A stretch of 64,000 bases of DNA from Rhizobium cauense. Its GTDB lineage: Bacteria > Pseudomonadota > Alphaproteobacteria > Rhizobiales > Rhizobiaceae. The notes beneath the pieces were generated by a model that saw nothing but the letters and a program-made list of their open reading frames with translations, ran no database searches and was not told where the DNA came from. Of this stretch, positions 1 to 8,539 are shown piece by piece. How positions within the stretch are numbered: the stretch's first letter is position 1; the number at the start of each line of letters is the position of its first letter. Location of the stretch: contig NZ_JAEUAT010000004.1 of NCBI RefSeq assembly GCF_019511525.1, positions 372,001 to 436,000 of the forward strand. Direction: 5' to 3'. Both the position numbers and the translations under genes were made by a program.

Positions 1-182
1 TCGCCGGCGCCACGCTTGGGCATGGGGACACCATGAGCGGCGTCCACGTCGGCAATTTTGTCGGACTTGACCTGCTCCTTGATTGCTCGCTTCAGTTCTT
101 CGCGGGCACGCTTCAGGAAACGTTGCCGGTTGCCGAGGCTCTTATCCTTCGGGTTGAGCCGGCGGTCGATGAAATTCGGCAT
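1..182 (-). CDS. YeaH/YhbH-family (DUF444) protein, N-terminal part, cut by window edge
   Basis: The reverse strand reads MPNFIDRRLNPKDKSLGNRQ and continues with a basic, Arg/Lys-rich helix and a VPMPKRGAG segment. This is the typical N-terminus of the DUF444 family (YeaH/YhbH), a von Willebrand A-type cytoplasmic protein. The start ATG at 182 is preceded by GAGGGA and lies 25 bp after the prkA stop, so the two are one transcription unit. In enterobacteria and rhizobia DUF444 genes sit between prkA and a spoVR-like gene, so a SpoVR-like gene is expected just beyond the left edge. The molecular role is not established; nutrient-stress signalling is the usual association. Confidence 0.85.
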   Translation of the reverse strand, partial: MPNFIDRRLNPKDKSLGNRQRFLKRAREELKRAIKEQVKSDKIADVDAAHGVPMPKRGAG

Positions 183-207
183 CTGCCAATCCCTCGCTTT
201 GGCATCG

Positions 208-2157
208 TCAACCGGCCTTGTTGACCCGCATGTACCAATCGACCAGACGTCGGACCTGGCGAACCGTATAGCCACGCTGGGTCATGCGCTGGACGAATTC
301 GGCATGCTGTTTTTCCGTCGAACTATCCTTCTTGGAGCCGAAGCTGATGACCGGGAGGAGATCCTCCACCTGGCCAAACATGCGCTTCTCGATAACCTCG
401 CGAAGCTTCTCATAGCTCGTCCAGGACGGATTTCGGCCGTGGTTCTTCGCGCGGGCGCGCAAGGTGAACTTGACGACCTCGTTGCGGAAGTCCTTGGGAT
501 TGGCGATACCGGCCGGCTTCTCGATTTGCGATAGTTCGCTGTCGAGAATTTCGCGATTGAGAATCTGACCGGTGTCGTAGTCCTTGAAGTCCTGGTCTTC
601 CAGCCATGCATCGGCGTAGGAGATGTAGCGGTCGAACAGGTTCTGCCCATATTCGCTGTAGGATTCCAGATAGGCCTTCTGGATCTCGTGGCCGATAAAT
701 TCGGCATACCGCGCAGCAAGCTCGGACTTTATGAAATCAAGATAGCGTGCCTCGGTTTCCTTGGGAAACTGTTCGCGGCGGATCGCTTGCTCCATGATAT
801 ACATCAGGTGCACGGGGTCGGCTGCCACCTCCTTCGTGTCGTAGTTGAAAGTTTCGGAAAGAACCTTGAAGGCAAAGCGGGTGCTAATGCCAGTCATGCC
901 CTCGTCAACACCGGCCGCGTCACGATACTCCTGCACGGACTTGGCCTTGGGATCGGTGTCCTTCAGGTTCTCCCCGTCGTAGACCCGCATCTTCGTATAG
1001 AGCGGTGAGTTCTCGTGAACGTGGAGGCGCGTCGCAACCGTGAAGCGGCTCAGATTCTCGAGCACCTCCGGCGCGCACGGGCTCTTTGCCAATTCACTTT
1101 CGCGTAGCAACTTCTCATAAATCTGGCGTTCTTCAGTCACCCGCAGGCAATACGGCACCTTTACGACCAGGATGCGGTCAAGGAAGGCCTCATTGTTCTT
1201 GTTATTCTTGAATTGCAGCCACTCGGACTCGTTGGAGTGGGCGACGACAATACCTTGGAAGGGGAAGGCACCGAAATTCTCGGTCCCGTTGTAACTGCCT
1301 TCTTGCGTTGCGGTCAGCAACGGATGCAGCACCTTGATCGGGGCCTTGAACATTTCGACGAATTCGAGAAGGCCTTGGGTCGTCCGGTTCAGTCCGCCGC
1401 TGTAGGAATAGGCATCCGGATCTGCCTGACTGAAATTTTCAAGCTGGCGAATATCCACTTTACCAACCAGCGCAGACACATCCTGGTTATTCTCATCACC
1501 CGGTTCAGTCTTGGCGATCGCGATTTGTCGCAGGCGAGATGGTGTCAGTTTGACAACACTGAACTTCGATATATCGCCGCCAATTTCGTCGAGGCGTTTG
1601 GTTGCCCAGGGTGAAATAAGGCCCGTCAGTCTCCGTCTTGCAATCCCATATTTGTCCTCCAGGAGGCCTGCCATCCTTTCAGGATGAAAGAGTCCGAGAG
1701 GAGATTCGAAGATCGGGCTGATCTTGCCGTTCACGGCAAGGGTATAAATTGGACGCTGCTCCATCAGTCTCTTGAGGCGTTCTGCAAGCGACGATTTGCC
1801 ACCGCCAACGGGCCCAAGGAGATAGAGGATCTGCTTGCGCTCCTCGAGACCCTGCGCGGCATACCTGAAATAGCCCACAATACGCTCGATTGTGTCTTCC
1901 ATCCCGTAGAAGTCAGCGAAGGACGGATAGATCTTGACTGTACGATTGGCGAAAATTCGGCCTAGTCGCTCATCTGCGCTAGTGTCGATCAGCGTTGGTT
2001 CGCCGATCGCTTCTACCATTCGTTCCTGCGCCGTCGCATAGAGACTCTTATCATCACGGCAGGCTAGCAGATATTCTTGTAGGCTCAGTTCTTCTTGCGC
2101 GGCGCTTGTATAAATTTCCGAGAAAAGATCGAAGACGTCGCTTTCACCCTTTTGCAT
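208..2157 (-). CDS. prkA: PrkA-family serine protein kinase (AAA+)
   Basis: 649 aa, full length for PrkA. The N-terminal AAA+ module carries a Walker A loop near residues 115-123 (GPVGGGKSS) with an upstream YPSFADFYGMEDTIERIV segment typical of the family. The C-terminal half is the PrkA C-terminal domain with the conserved RFAFKVLSETFNYD region. The ATG at 2157 has GGGAGA six bases upstream. Members are cytoplasmic kinases or ATPases linked to stress, nitrogen starvation and stationary phase. The gene leads the operon with the DUF444 gene downstream, and a stress-type promoter match lies 65 bp upstream of the start. No truncation is seen. Confidence 0.93.
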   Translation of the reverse strand: MQKGESDVFDLFSEIYTSAAQEELSLQEYLLACRDDKSLYATAQERMVEAIGEPTLIDTSADERLGRIFANRTVKIYPSFADFYGMEDTIERIVGYFRYAAQGLEERKQILYLLGPVGGGKSSLAERLKRLMEQRPIYTLAVNGKISPIFESPLGLFHPERMAGLLEDKYGIARRRLTGLISPWATKRLDEIGGDISKFSVVKLTPSRLRQIAIAKTEPGDENNQDVSALVGKVDIRQLENFSQADPDAYSYSGGLNRTTQGLLEFVEMFKAPIKVLHPLLTATQEGSYNGTENFGAFPFQGIVVAHSNESEWLQFKNNKNNEAFLDRILVVKVPYCLRVTEERQIYEKLLRESELAKSPCAPEVLENLSRFTVATRLHVHENSPLYTKMRVYDGENLKDTDPKAKSVQEYRDAAGVDEGMTGISTRFAFKVLSETFNYDTKEVAADPVHLMYIMEQAIRREQFPKETEARYLDFIKSELAARYAEFIGHEIQKAYLESYSEYGQNLFDRYISYADAWLEDQDFKDYDTGQILNREILDSELSQIEKPAGIANPKDFRNEVVKFTLRARAKNHGRNPSWTSYEKLREVIEKRMFGQVEDLLPVISFGSKKDSSTEKQHAEFVQRMTQRGYTVRQVRRLVDWYMRVNKAG

Positions 2158-2221
2158 GATGCTCTCCCGCGGCCGGCTGGTTGAAACGGGATCGCTGCCC
2201 TGTCGGCGCGCTCAATGAGAA

Positions 2222-2246
2222 AACGGCAAAACCTAGTATTCGTTCC
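2222..2246 (-). promoter_or_regulatory. Putative EcfG/RpoE2 general-stress promoter of prkA
   Basis: On the minus strand GGAAC (2246-2242) is followed after exactly 16 bases by CGTT (2225-2222). That is the consensus of alphaproteobacterial general stress sigma factors (GGAAC-N16/17-CGTT). It lies 65 bp before the prkA start in the correct orientation. The motif is seen directly; control by EcfG/RpoE2 is inferred. Confidence 0.7.
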
Positions 2247-2564
2247 TTCAAATAGTCAGAGGAATTCGAAATTGGCTTGGGAGGGCCATATAGCATCTTT
2301 ATCGTCTCCATTCTTGCGCTTGATCGCGACTCAAATGTTGAGCAGTGCTGCAGCTAATATGGCACGAAAGACAAGCAATAACCATGGGTAAGGTAATCAC
2401 GCTATTGCTAGGAACCGCGTAATTTCGGTTGATGGGACGCTACGCCGGCAAACAAAACTCCACCTTTGGCGGGCCGCATTTCAGGGTAGGGCGCACTCCG
2501 CACCCCTGCCATCCCTACCTAATAAGGGCATCCAGGCCATGCGGCCCGGGGTAATATCAAGCGC
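2247..2564. other. Intergenic region between prkA promoter and gabD 3' end
   Basis: About 320 bp with no credible coding region on either strand. It lies upstream of prkA and downstream of gabD. No clean rho-independent terminator with a T-tract was found for gabD. Confidence 0.5.
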
Positions 2565-4019
2565 TTACCTGATCCCACCTAGGCAGACGTACTTGATCTC
2601 CATGAATTCCTCGATGCCGTATTTGGAGCCTTCTCGTCCAAGGCCGGAAAGCTTGACACCGCCGAACGGTGCTTCGGCCGTCGAGATCAGTCCCGTATTG
2701 ACGCCAACCATGCCGTATTCGAGTGCCTCTGCTACGCGGAAGACGCGGGCGAGATCCTTTGCATAGAAGTACGAGGCAAGGCCAAATTCCGTATCGTTTG
2801 CCTGGTCGATCACATCTGCCTCGTCCTTGAAGCGGAAGAGCGGCGCCACTGGCCCGAAGGTCTCTTCGTGGGCCACGACCATTTCCTTCGTGACATTTGA
2901 GAGAACCGTCGCCTCATAGAAGGTGCCACCGAGTGCGTGACGTTTCCCGCCCTGGACGACGCTTGCACCCTTGGCGAGTGCATCAGCAACGTGCTCCTCG
3001 ACTTTCTCAAGGGCCGGCTGATCAATCAGCGGTCCGAGAATGACGCCTTCGTCGAAACCATTTCCGGTTTTGAGCTTGCCGACGGCTGCAGCGAGCTTCT
3101 CTGAGAACGCATCATATACGCCTTCCTGCACGTACAGGCGGTTGGCGCACACGCAGGTCTGGCCATTGTTACGAAATTTGGCGATCAAGGCACCTTCTAC
3201 CGCTGCATCGAGATCGGCGTCGTCGAAAACGATGAATGGGGCGTTGCCCCCGAGCTCCAACCCCAGCTTCTTGATCGTCGGAGCGCTCTGCTTGTAAAGT
3301 TCGGCTCCGATCTCGGTCGAACCGGTAAAGGTCAACTTGCGAACGGCCGGATTGGCGGTCATCTCGGCGCCGATCTCGCGTGCGGAGCCGGTGACAACGG
3401 AAAACAGCCCTTTCGGAAGCCCGGCGCGTTCGGCAAGCACGGCAATCGCGATGGCCGAGAAGGGCGTCTGACTGGCGGGCTTCAGCACCATCGCGCAACC
3501 GGCGGCAAACGCCGGCCCGGCCTTACGGGTAATCATGGCGTTTGGGAAATTCCAGGGGGTGATTGCGGCAACCACGCCGATCGGCTGCTTCATCACCATG
3601 ATACGCTTGTCGGGCTGGTGCCCGGGAACGAGATCGCCATAGACGCGCCGCGCTTCTTCAGCGAACCACTCGATGAAGCTCGCGCCGTAGACAACTTCAC
3701 CGGTTGCTTCGGCAAGCGGCTTGCCCTGCTCCAGCGTCAAGATGCGGCCGAGATCGTCCTTGCTTTCGATCATCAGCTCAAACCATTTCCGAAGAATGCC
3801 TGACCTTTCCTTTGCGGTGCGGGCCGCCCACTCTTTCTGAGTAACCCGCGCGGCCTCGATAGCCGCTTTCGTTTCAGCCGTGCCAAGTTTCGGTACAAGT
3901 CCGATAGTCTCGCCGGTCGCAGGATTATTCACCTCGATGGCATTCGCCGGATCAGCCTCCATCCATGTGCCTCCGATGAGGGCAGCTTGACGGAAGAGTG
4001 TTGGGTCCTTGAGGTTCAT
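2565..4019 (-). CDS. gabD: NAD(P)-dependent succinate-semialdehyde dehydrogenase
   Basis: 484 aa, the usual GabD length. The N-terminus MNLKDPTLFRQAALIGGTWM aligns with the GabD start (LFRQQALINGEW in E. coli). It has the Rossmann-type AITPWNFPNAM segment, KLTFTGST, the catalytic Glu in KLGLELGGNAPFIVFDDADL, the catalytic Cys in NNGQTCVCANR, and EETFGPVAPLFRF. It oxidises succinate semialdehyde to succinate in GABA breakdown. The open frame runs on upstream for 300 more codons, but that part has no family similarity, so the ATG at 4019 (GGATGG upstream) is chosen; MDTMNLK at 4028 is a close alternative. No gabT is seen beside it. Confidence 0.93.
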   Translation of the reverse strand: MNLKDPTLFRQAALIGGTWMEADPANAIEVNNPATGETIGLVPKLGTAETKAAIEAARVTQKEWAARTAKERSGILRKWFELMIESKDDLGRILTLEQGKPLAEATGEVVYGASFIEWFAEEARRVYGDLVPGHQPDKRIMVMKQPIGVVAAITPWNFPNAMITRKAGPAFAAGCAMVLKPASQTPFSAIAIAVLAERAGLPKGLFSVVTGSAREIGAEMTANPAVRKLTFTGSTEIGAELYKQSAPTIKKLGLELGGNAPFIVFDDADLDAAVEGALIAKFRNNGQTCVCANRLYVQEGVYDAFSEKLAAAVGKLKTGNGFDEGVILGPLIDQPALEKVEEHVADALAKGASVVQGGKRHALGGTFYEATVLSNVTKEMVVAHEETFGPVAPLFRFKDEADVIDQANDTEFGLASYFYAKDLARVFRVAEALEYGMVGVNTGLISTAEAPFGGVKLSGLGREGSKYGIEEFMEIKYVCLGGIR

Positions 4020-4320
4020 AGTGTCCATCCCATCCAGAAGCTTTGTCGGTCTCGCGTGCTTGCGTCCGCTTCGTTGAACTCGTTGGGCAATGTCGGCATC
4101 CTTTTCCAACATGTCAAACGATCTGCCCAAGAATGCGTGCAGGCGATGACTAAGACGCGTCGGTCGTGATGCGTGCCGGACGAATTGCCCTGCTTTTGGC
4201 ACGGACCGGCATGCATCTCGTGGTCCTGAGCCAGCAAGTGGATCGCCGGCGTTTCTGCCATGTCGAAGATTCCGCGCCAGCCATCTTCGCGCCGCGGCGG
4301 CGCTGGCATATACAGCGATC
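4020..4320. other. Divergent intergenic region gabD / YigZ gene
   Basis: 301 bp between two divergent starts, presumably holding both promoters. It is open on the minus strand in the gabD frame and partly on the plus strand, but the translations match no known family, so I do not call a gene. Confidence 0.4.
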
Positions 4321-4905
4321 ATGTTTTCTCTGGAACGTCCCATATCCGTCGAACAGGTGGCAAAGAAAAGTCGCTTCCTTGCGACAGGCATTCCTATTGC
4401 CACCGAACTCGACGCGAAGGAGGCGCTTGCCACGCACTCCCATGTAGATGCGAACCATAACTGCTTTGCCTGGCGCATCGGCCAGTCGTACCGTTTCAGC
4501 GACGACGGCGAACCGAGCGGAACCGCGGGAAAACCGATATTGCAGGCCATTGATGGCCAGTCGCTCGACAAGGTCATTGTTATCGTGACGCGGTGGTTTG
4601 GTGGTGTTCTTCTCGGAACTGGAGGGCTCATCCGTGCATACGGAGGCGCTGCAGCGGCATGTCTGCGCGCCGGCGATCTCGTTGAGGTAGTCCCCACTGT
4701 GGAAGGGACGATCCGTATTGGATTTTCCGATCTTGCGCTCCTCAAAGCACGGCTCGCGGCCTTGGGAGTTAACATCCTGCAAGAGGCGTTTCTTGACACC
4801 GGCGCGCAGATCACTGCGCGTTTCCCGGCGGCACGGGCTGATGAAGTTGCTGAACTTGTCGCGGACACGACGAGCGGGCGCAGCGCGCTCGTCGTCAAAA
4901 AGTAG
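4321..4905 (+). CDS. YigZ / IMPACT family protein (UPF0029)
   Basis: 194 aa, normal for the family. The core signature is clear: KKSRFLATGIPIAT near the start, then SHVDANHNCFAWRIG, SDDGEPSGTAGKPIL and VTRWFGGVLLGTGGLIRAYG, followed by a C-terminal DUF1949-type ferredoxin-like domain. The family is widespread, cytoplasmic and poorly defined; the eukaryotic IMPACT relative controls the eIF2 kinase Gcn2. It is convergent with the next gene, leaving 67 bp that contain an imperfect inverted repeat (GCAAGGA...TCCTTGC), possibly a weak shared terminator. Confidence 0.88.
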   Translation: MFSLERPISVEQVAKKSRFLATGIPIATELDAKEALATHSHVDANHNCFAWRIGQSYRFSDDGEPSGTAGKPILQAIDGQSLDKVIVIVTRWFGGVLLGTGGLIRAYGGAAAACLRAGDLVEVVPTVEGTIRIGFSDLALLKARLAALGVNILQEAFLDTGAQITARFPAARADEVAELVADTTSGRSALVVKK

Positions 4906-4972
4906 GCGGGGGATTGCAAGGAAGCATTGATCCCTTGATCTTGCCTCCTTGCTTCGCTTCTAGAATAGCCTC

Positions 4973-5995
4973 CTATCGCCAGCCGAGTGCGGGGGCCACG
5001 TGCTTGAGGATCGCCTCGATCACATGCGCGTTGTAATCGACGCCAAGTTGGTTTGGCACGGTAAGCAAGAGGGTGTCGGCTTCGGCAATGGCCTCGTCCT
5101 CTGCCAGCTGTTTAACGAGTGCGTCCGGCTCGGCAGCATATGAACGGCCAAAGATCGCACGCGTGTTTTCGTCGATGTAGCCAATCGAATCCTGTTCCTT
5201 GCTGCTGCGACCGAAGTAGGCGTGATCGCGGTCGTCGACGAGCGCAAAGATGCTGCGGCTGACCGATACCCGCGGTGTACGGCTATGGCCGGCTTCTTTC
5301 CATGCATCTCTGTATGCACGGATCTGGGCCGCCTGCTGCACGTGGAATGGCTCGCCGGTTTCATCGTCCTTCAGTGTCGAACTCTGCAGGTTCATGCCGA
5401 GCTTGGCCGCCCAGACGGCTGTCGCATTGGATCCCGCTCCCCACCAGATACGCTCTCGCAATCCTTCCGAATAGGGCTCAAGGCGCAGAAGACCCGGTGG
5501 GTTCGGGAACATGGGGCGCGGGTTGGGTTGTGCAAATCCTTCCCCCTTCAGCGCTTCCAAGAATACTTCTGCGTGGCCACGGCCCATATCAGCATCCGTC
5601 GAGCCCTCTTGGGGGTGGTAACCGAAATAGCGCCATCCGTCGATCACCTGCTCCGGGGAGCCACGGCTCATCCCGAGCTGCAGGCGACCACCTGCAATCA
5701 GGTCGGCCGCTCCGGCATCTTCGGCCATGTAGAGCGGGTTCTCGTACCGCATATCGATTACGGCGGTGCCGATCTCTATCTTCCTTGTCCTGGCACCGAC
5801 TGCTGCCAGGAGGGGGAAGGGAGATGCGAGCTGCCTGGCGAAATGATGCACGCGGAAATACGCCCCATCTGCGCCCAGCTCTTCTGCGGCAACGGCCAGA
5901 TCGATGGATTGAAGCAGCGCGTCGCCCGCAGATCGGGTTTGCGACTGCGGTGAGGGTGACCAGTGGCCGAAAGACAGGAAACCGATTTTCTTCAT
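4973..5995 (-). CDS. LLM-class flavin-dependent oxidoreductase
   Basis: 340 aa luciferase-like TIM-barrel monooxygenase. It begins MKKIGFLSFGHWSP and has AAEELGADGAYFRVHHFARQ, a typical flavin/substrate-side motif of the group, and IEIGTAVIDMRYENPLYMAEDAGAADLIAGGRLQLGMSRGSP. The ATG at 5995 is preferred because the 34 upstream codons show no similarity to the fold. It lies 105 bp after an EmrB-type efflux gene on the same strand, suggesting co-transcription and a role against a xenobiotic or oxidised metabolite. The substrate cannot be read from sequence. Confidence 0.87.
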   Translation of the reverse strand: MKKIGFLSFGHWSPSPQSQTRSAGDALLQSIDLAVAAEELGADGAYFRVHHFARQLASPFPLLAAVGARTRKIEIGTAVIDMRYENPLYMAEDAGAADLIAGGRLQLGMSRGSPEQVIDGWRYFGYHPQEGSTDADMGRGHAEVFLEALKGEGFAQPNPRPMFPNPPGLLRLEPYSEGLRERIWWGAGSNATAVWAAKLGMNLQSSTLKDDETGEPFHVQQAAQIRAYRDAWKEAGHSRTPRVSVSRSIFALVDDRDHAYFGRSSKEQDSIGYIDENTRAIFGRSYAAEPDALVKQLAEDEAIAEADTLLLTVPNQLGVDYNAHVIEAILKHVAPALGWR

Positions 5996-6100
5996 GATTT
6001 GAACTCGTTGGATGGCGCGTACTGCCGTGGGATTTGCGATCGACATAACATGGGATGAGGCGTCCATCATAAAAAGACAACTGAACGCTGTGTTCACCGT

Positions 6101-7660
6101 TTAACGCGGATGATCGAAAGAAGGGCGATGTTCCGGCTTCGCAAATGGCAAAAAGAGCAGTGCGCAGCCTGTCAGGAGGGCAATGATCAGCCAGGCTTCG
6201 TTGATTGCTTGAACGCTTGCTGCAGTTTGTACCAGCGGATCCAGCATGGCGATCGCATCGGGGCCGAGGGTGCCTTTGGCGCTGTTGATCGTGCCCGCCG
6301 GTGCTCCGACAAACGCTGCCGTGGCTGCATCGCCAGCTCGCAGTTCATCCCATAGTCTCTGTTCAAGGGGTTCCGATCGCGTGTAGATAATCGTGTCGAT
6401 CATCGCGATGCCGATCGCCCCGCCAAGATTGCGCATCAGGTTGAAGAGCCCGCTTGCATCGGGCACCTGCGCCGGCGGCAGGCTTCCGAGCGCAAGACGC
6501 GTCGGAGGCAGCAAACAGAACATGATCGCTGCGCCACGTACAACCTGGGGCCAGAACATGGCGTCGTAGTCCGAGCGTGGGTCCTGCAACGCGCTCATCC
6601 CAAGTCCGAATGCGAATACAGCGAAGCCCACTGCCGAAAGAAGACGTGGATCCGTTCGCTTTTCGAGCGCAACTGCAATTGGTGCCACAATCAACTGGGT
6701 CACTCCTGTAACCAACATCGTCGTGCCTATTTCCAGGGCATTGTGTCCCCGGATGAAAGCAAGGAAAACCGGAATGAGATAGACCGAGCCAAAGAGGCCG
6801 ATCCCCAGCAGGAAGCTGAGCGCTGAGCCGACGAGGAAATTGCGATCGCGGAAGTGACGCAGCTCGACAATCGGACGTGCCTTTCGCAGCGACCGGGATG
6901 CAAACCAGGCCCCGCACGACAGGCTGGCCAACAGCAAACCCAGAACATATGGTGAGAGCCAGCCCTGCGTCGGCGCTTCCTTCAGTCCCAACTCCAGGCT
7001 CGTTAGCGCAAGCGCCATCATTACAAGGGACAAACCATCTAGCTCTCGAAGTTCGGAGCCGGATCCGTTCTGCCGCGGCAGGAGCCGCCAGGCGAGGAGC
7101 GCCGAGATGATCCCTGGGGCGATGTTGATCAGGAAAAGCCAGTGCCATGAATAAGTCGATGTCAGCCACCCGCCGATGATCGGCCCCACTGTTGGGGCGA
7201 GGACGGCGAGCACGCCCGCAATTGTAGTGGCAATTGCCTGTCTCTCGTTTGGGAAGAGGATGAAAACAGCCGAAAACACGGAGGGAATCAATGTCCCGCC
7301 GGAGAATCCTTGAAGGATGCGCCAGGCGATCAGCTCGCCGAAGTTGTTGCTCGCAGCGCAACCTGCTGAAGCGACGACAAACAGGCCAATGGAGGCGACA
7401 AATAGCCATCGCATCGTCAAGACGCGCGTCAGTAGGCCGGTAAGGGGAATTGCGACCACCTCGGCGATGAGGTAGACCGTCTGGATCCAGCTCATCTGGT
7501 CAGGATCAATGTTGATTGCCTGCTGGATCGTTGGAAGTGATGTGGCGACGACCTGCACGTCCAGGATCGCCATGAACATGCCGATGCACATCGCAATGAA
7601 GCCCACCCACAGCACTGCTGAGGGCGCACGAAATGAAGTGGGCTCAATTTGCTCCGACAT
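6101..7660 (-). CDS. DHA2-family MFS multidrug efflux transporter (EmrB-like)
   Basis: 519 aa with about 14 predicted membrane helices, the size and topology of the EmrB/QacA (DHA2) group. Motifs include the N-terminal MFMAILDVQVVATSLPTIQ, the antiporter motif C-like VLAPTVGPIIGGWLTSTYSW and WRILQGFSGGTLIPSVFS. It is an inner-membrane proton antiporter exporting drugs or toxic organics. No EmrA-type membrane fusion gene is adjacent, so it may work alone or with a remote partner. It is upstream of the flavin oxidoreductase on the same strand. Confidence 0.92.
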   Translation of the reverse strand: MSEQIEPTSFRAPSAVLWVGFIAMCIGMFMAILDVQVVATSLPTIQQAINIDPDQMSWIQTVYLIAEVVAIPLTGLLTRVLTMRWLFVASIGLFVVASAGCAASNNFGELIAWRILQGFSGGTLIPSVFSAVFILFPNERQAIATTIAGVLAVLAPTVGPIIGGWLTSTYSWHWLFLINIAPGIISALLAWRLLPRQNGSGSELRELDGLSLVMMALALTSLELGLKEAPTQGWLSPYVLGLLLASLSCGAWFASRSLRKARPIVELRHFRDRNFLVGSALSFLLGIGLFGSVYLIPVFLAFIRGHNALEIGTTMLVTGVTQLIVAPIAVALEKRTDPRLLSAVGFAVFAFGLGMSALQDPRSDYDAMFWPQVVRGAAIMFCLLPPTRLALGSLPPAQVPDASGLFNLMRNLGGAIGIAMIDTIIYTRSEPLEQRLWDELRAGDAATAAFVGAPAGTINSAKGTLGPDAIAMLDPLVQTAASVQAINEAWLIIALLTGCALLFLPFAKPEHRPSFDHPR

Positions 7661-8056
7661 GCAGGTGCTTCTATTGAGTGGCAGTCCGGTTGATCCCTAT
7701 CGCGGGCATCTGGAACGGGTAAGCCTTCCCGGAGAAGGTCCATCGGCATCAACAAAGAATGCTGGATAGTAGAGCGTTGCCGGCTTTGCGTCGATACTGC
7801 CGACCAAATGGCAAAATGATCGGGCGTTCCACCTCATGTCCGGTGGCCCCTCAGGGAGTAAAGCGAAATAGTGCTGCGGCCGAAAATGGGTGTTGAGACT
7901 AGCAATTGCGGGCGGTTGTTCCAGGAATTTTATCGTCTGGACCGCTATGGTCCCCGACCTGCCGCCTCGCTAGATCGCGAAGCGGCAAGCGGTCCTTGCT
8001 GAAGGGTTCCGGCACTTCGCGCTGGCTTCCCGCGAAGTGTGGATGGTTACTCAATA
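7661..8056. other. Intergenic region
   Basis: 396 bp between the MFS gene start and the 3' end of a small hypothetical gene. It must carry the MFS promoter. I found no clear operator palindrome, terminator or coding frame. Confidence 0.4.
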
Positions 8057-8260
8057 CTAGTTTGCCGGTATCCTTCGAGCGAGTGCCATTACGTAGTCGT
8101 CGGCAATATCAGCCAACTTCATGGCAACTTCCATTTCGTTCCAGCCTGCGCCGAGCGTCCTCTGTACGAAATCGTGGAACGCCGCCGCAAGCGCTTCCTC
8201 GCGGTCGAGGGCGCTATTGGGATCATTCGCAGCTTGCATTTTCAGGCGGATAGGCTCCAT
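8057..8260 (-). CDS. Small hypothetical protein (67 aa)
   Basis: A short acidic, helix-rich protein beginning MEPIRLKMQAANDPNSALD and ending in a DIADDYVMALARRIPAN segment. The ATG at 8260 is preceded by GGGAGCG at good spacing, and codon choice looks like that of neighbouring genes. There is no signal peptide or membrane segment. I recognise no named family. It lies downstream of the AraC-type gene on the same strand, 279 bp away. Confidence 0.6.
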   Translation of the reverse strand: MEPIRLKMQAANDPNSALDREEALAAAFHDFVQRTLGAGWNEMEVAMKLADIADDYVMALARRIPAN

Positions 8261-8539
8261 TGGACGCTCCCTCACAGTCTGCCTTTGCTACACATCCAAG
8301 TGCATTCAACAGGAGTGCTACCTCCCGCATTTCGTTATTTATGCTTCGTTTCTAAAGGCTTATACCGTCGCTGTCGTTAGCTGCGGATCCTGAAACTTGC
8401 AGCAGCGTACATTTCTGCAGGTCCGTTCGCTCGTCATGCTTCCCAAGCACGAGCGACTTGCTCACGATTGCCAGACACGGATTTCTCGCCGGAGCGCAAG
8501 GCGGGTCCGGCCCCGAGCCTCAGATGACACGCGACACGT

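Noticed and set aside
2565..4919. A 784-residue open frame covering gabD and 300 extra N-terminal codons
   Set aside because: The extra part has no similarity to aldehyde dehydrogenases, is antisense to the YigZ gene and precedes a canonical GabD start.
4916..4962. Imperfect inverted repeat GCAAGGA...TCCTTGC between convergent genes
   Set aside because: The loop is long and there is no T-tract on either strand, so I mention it only as a weak possible terminator.
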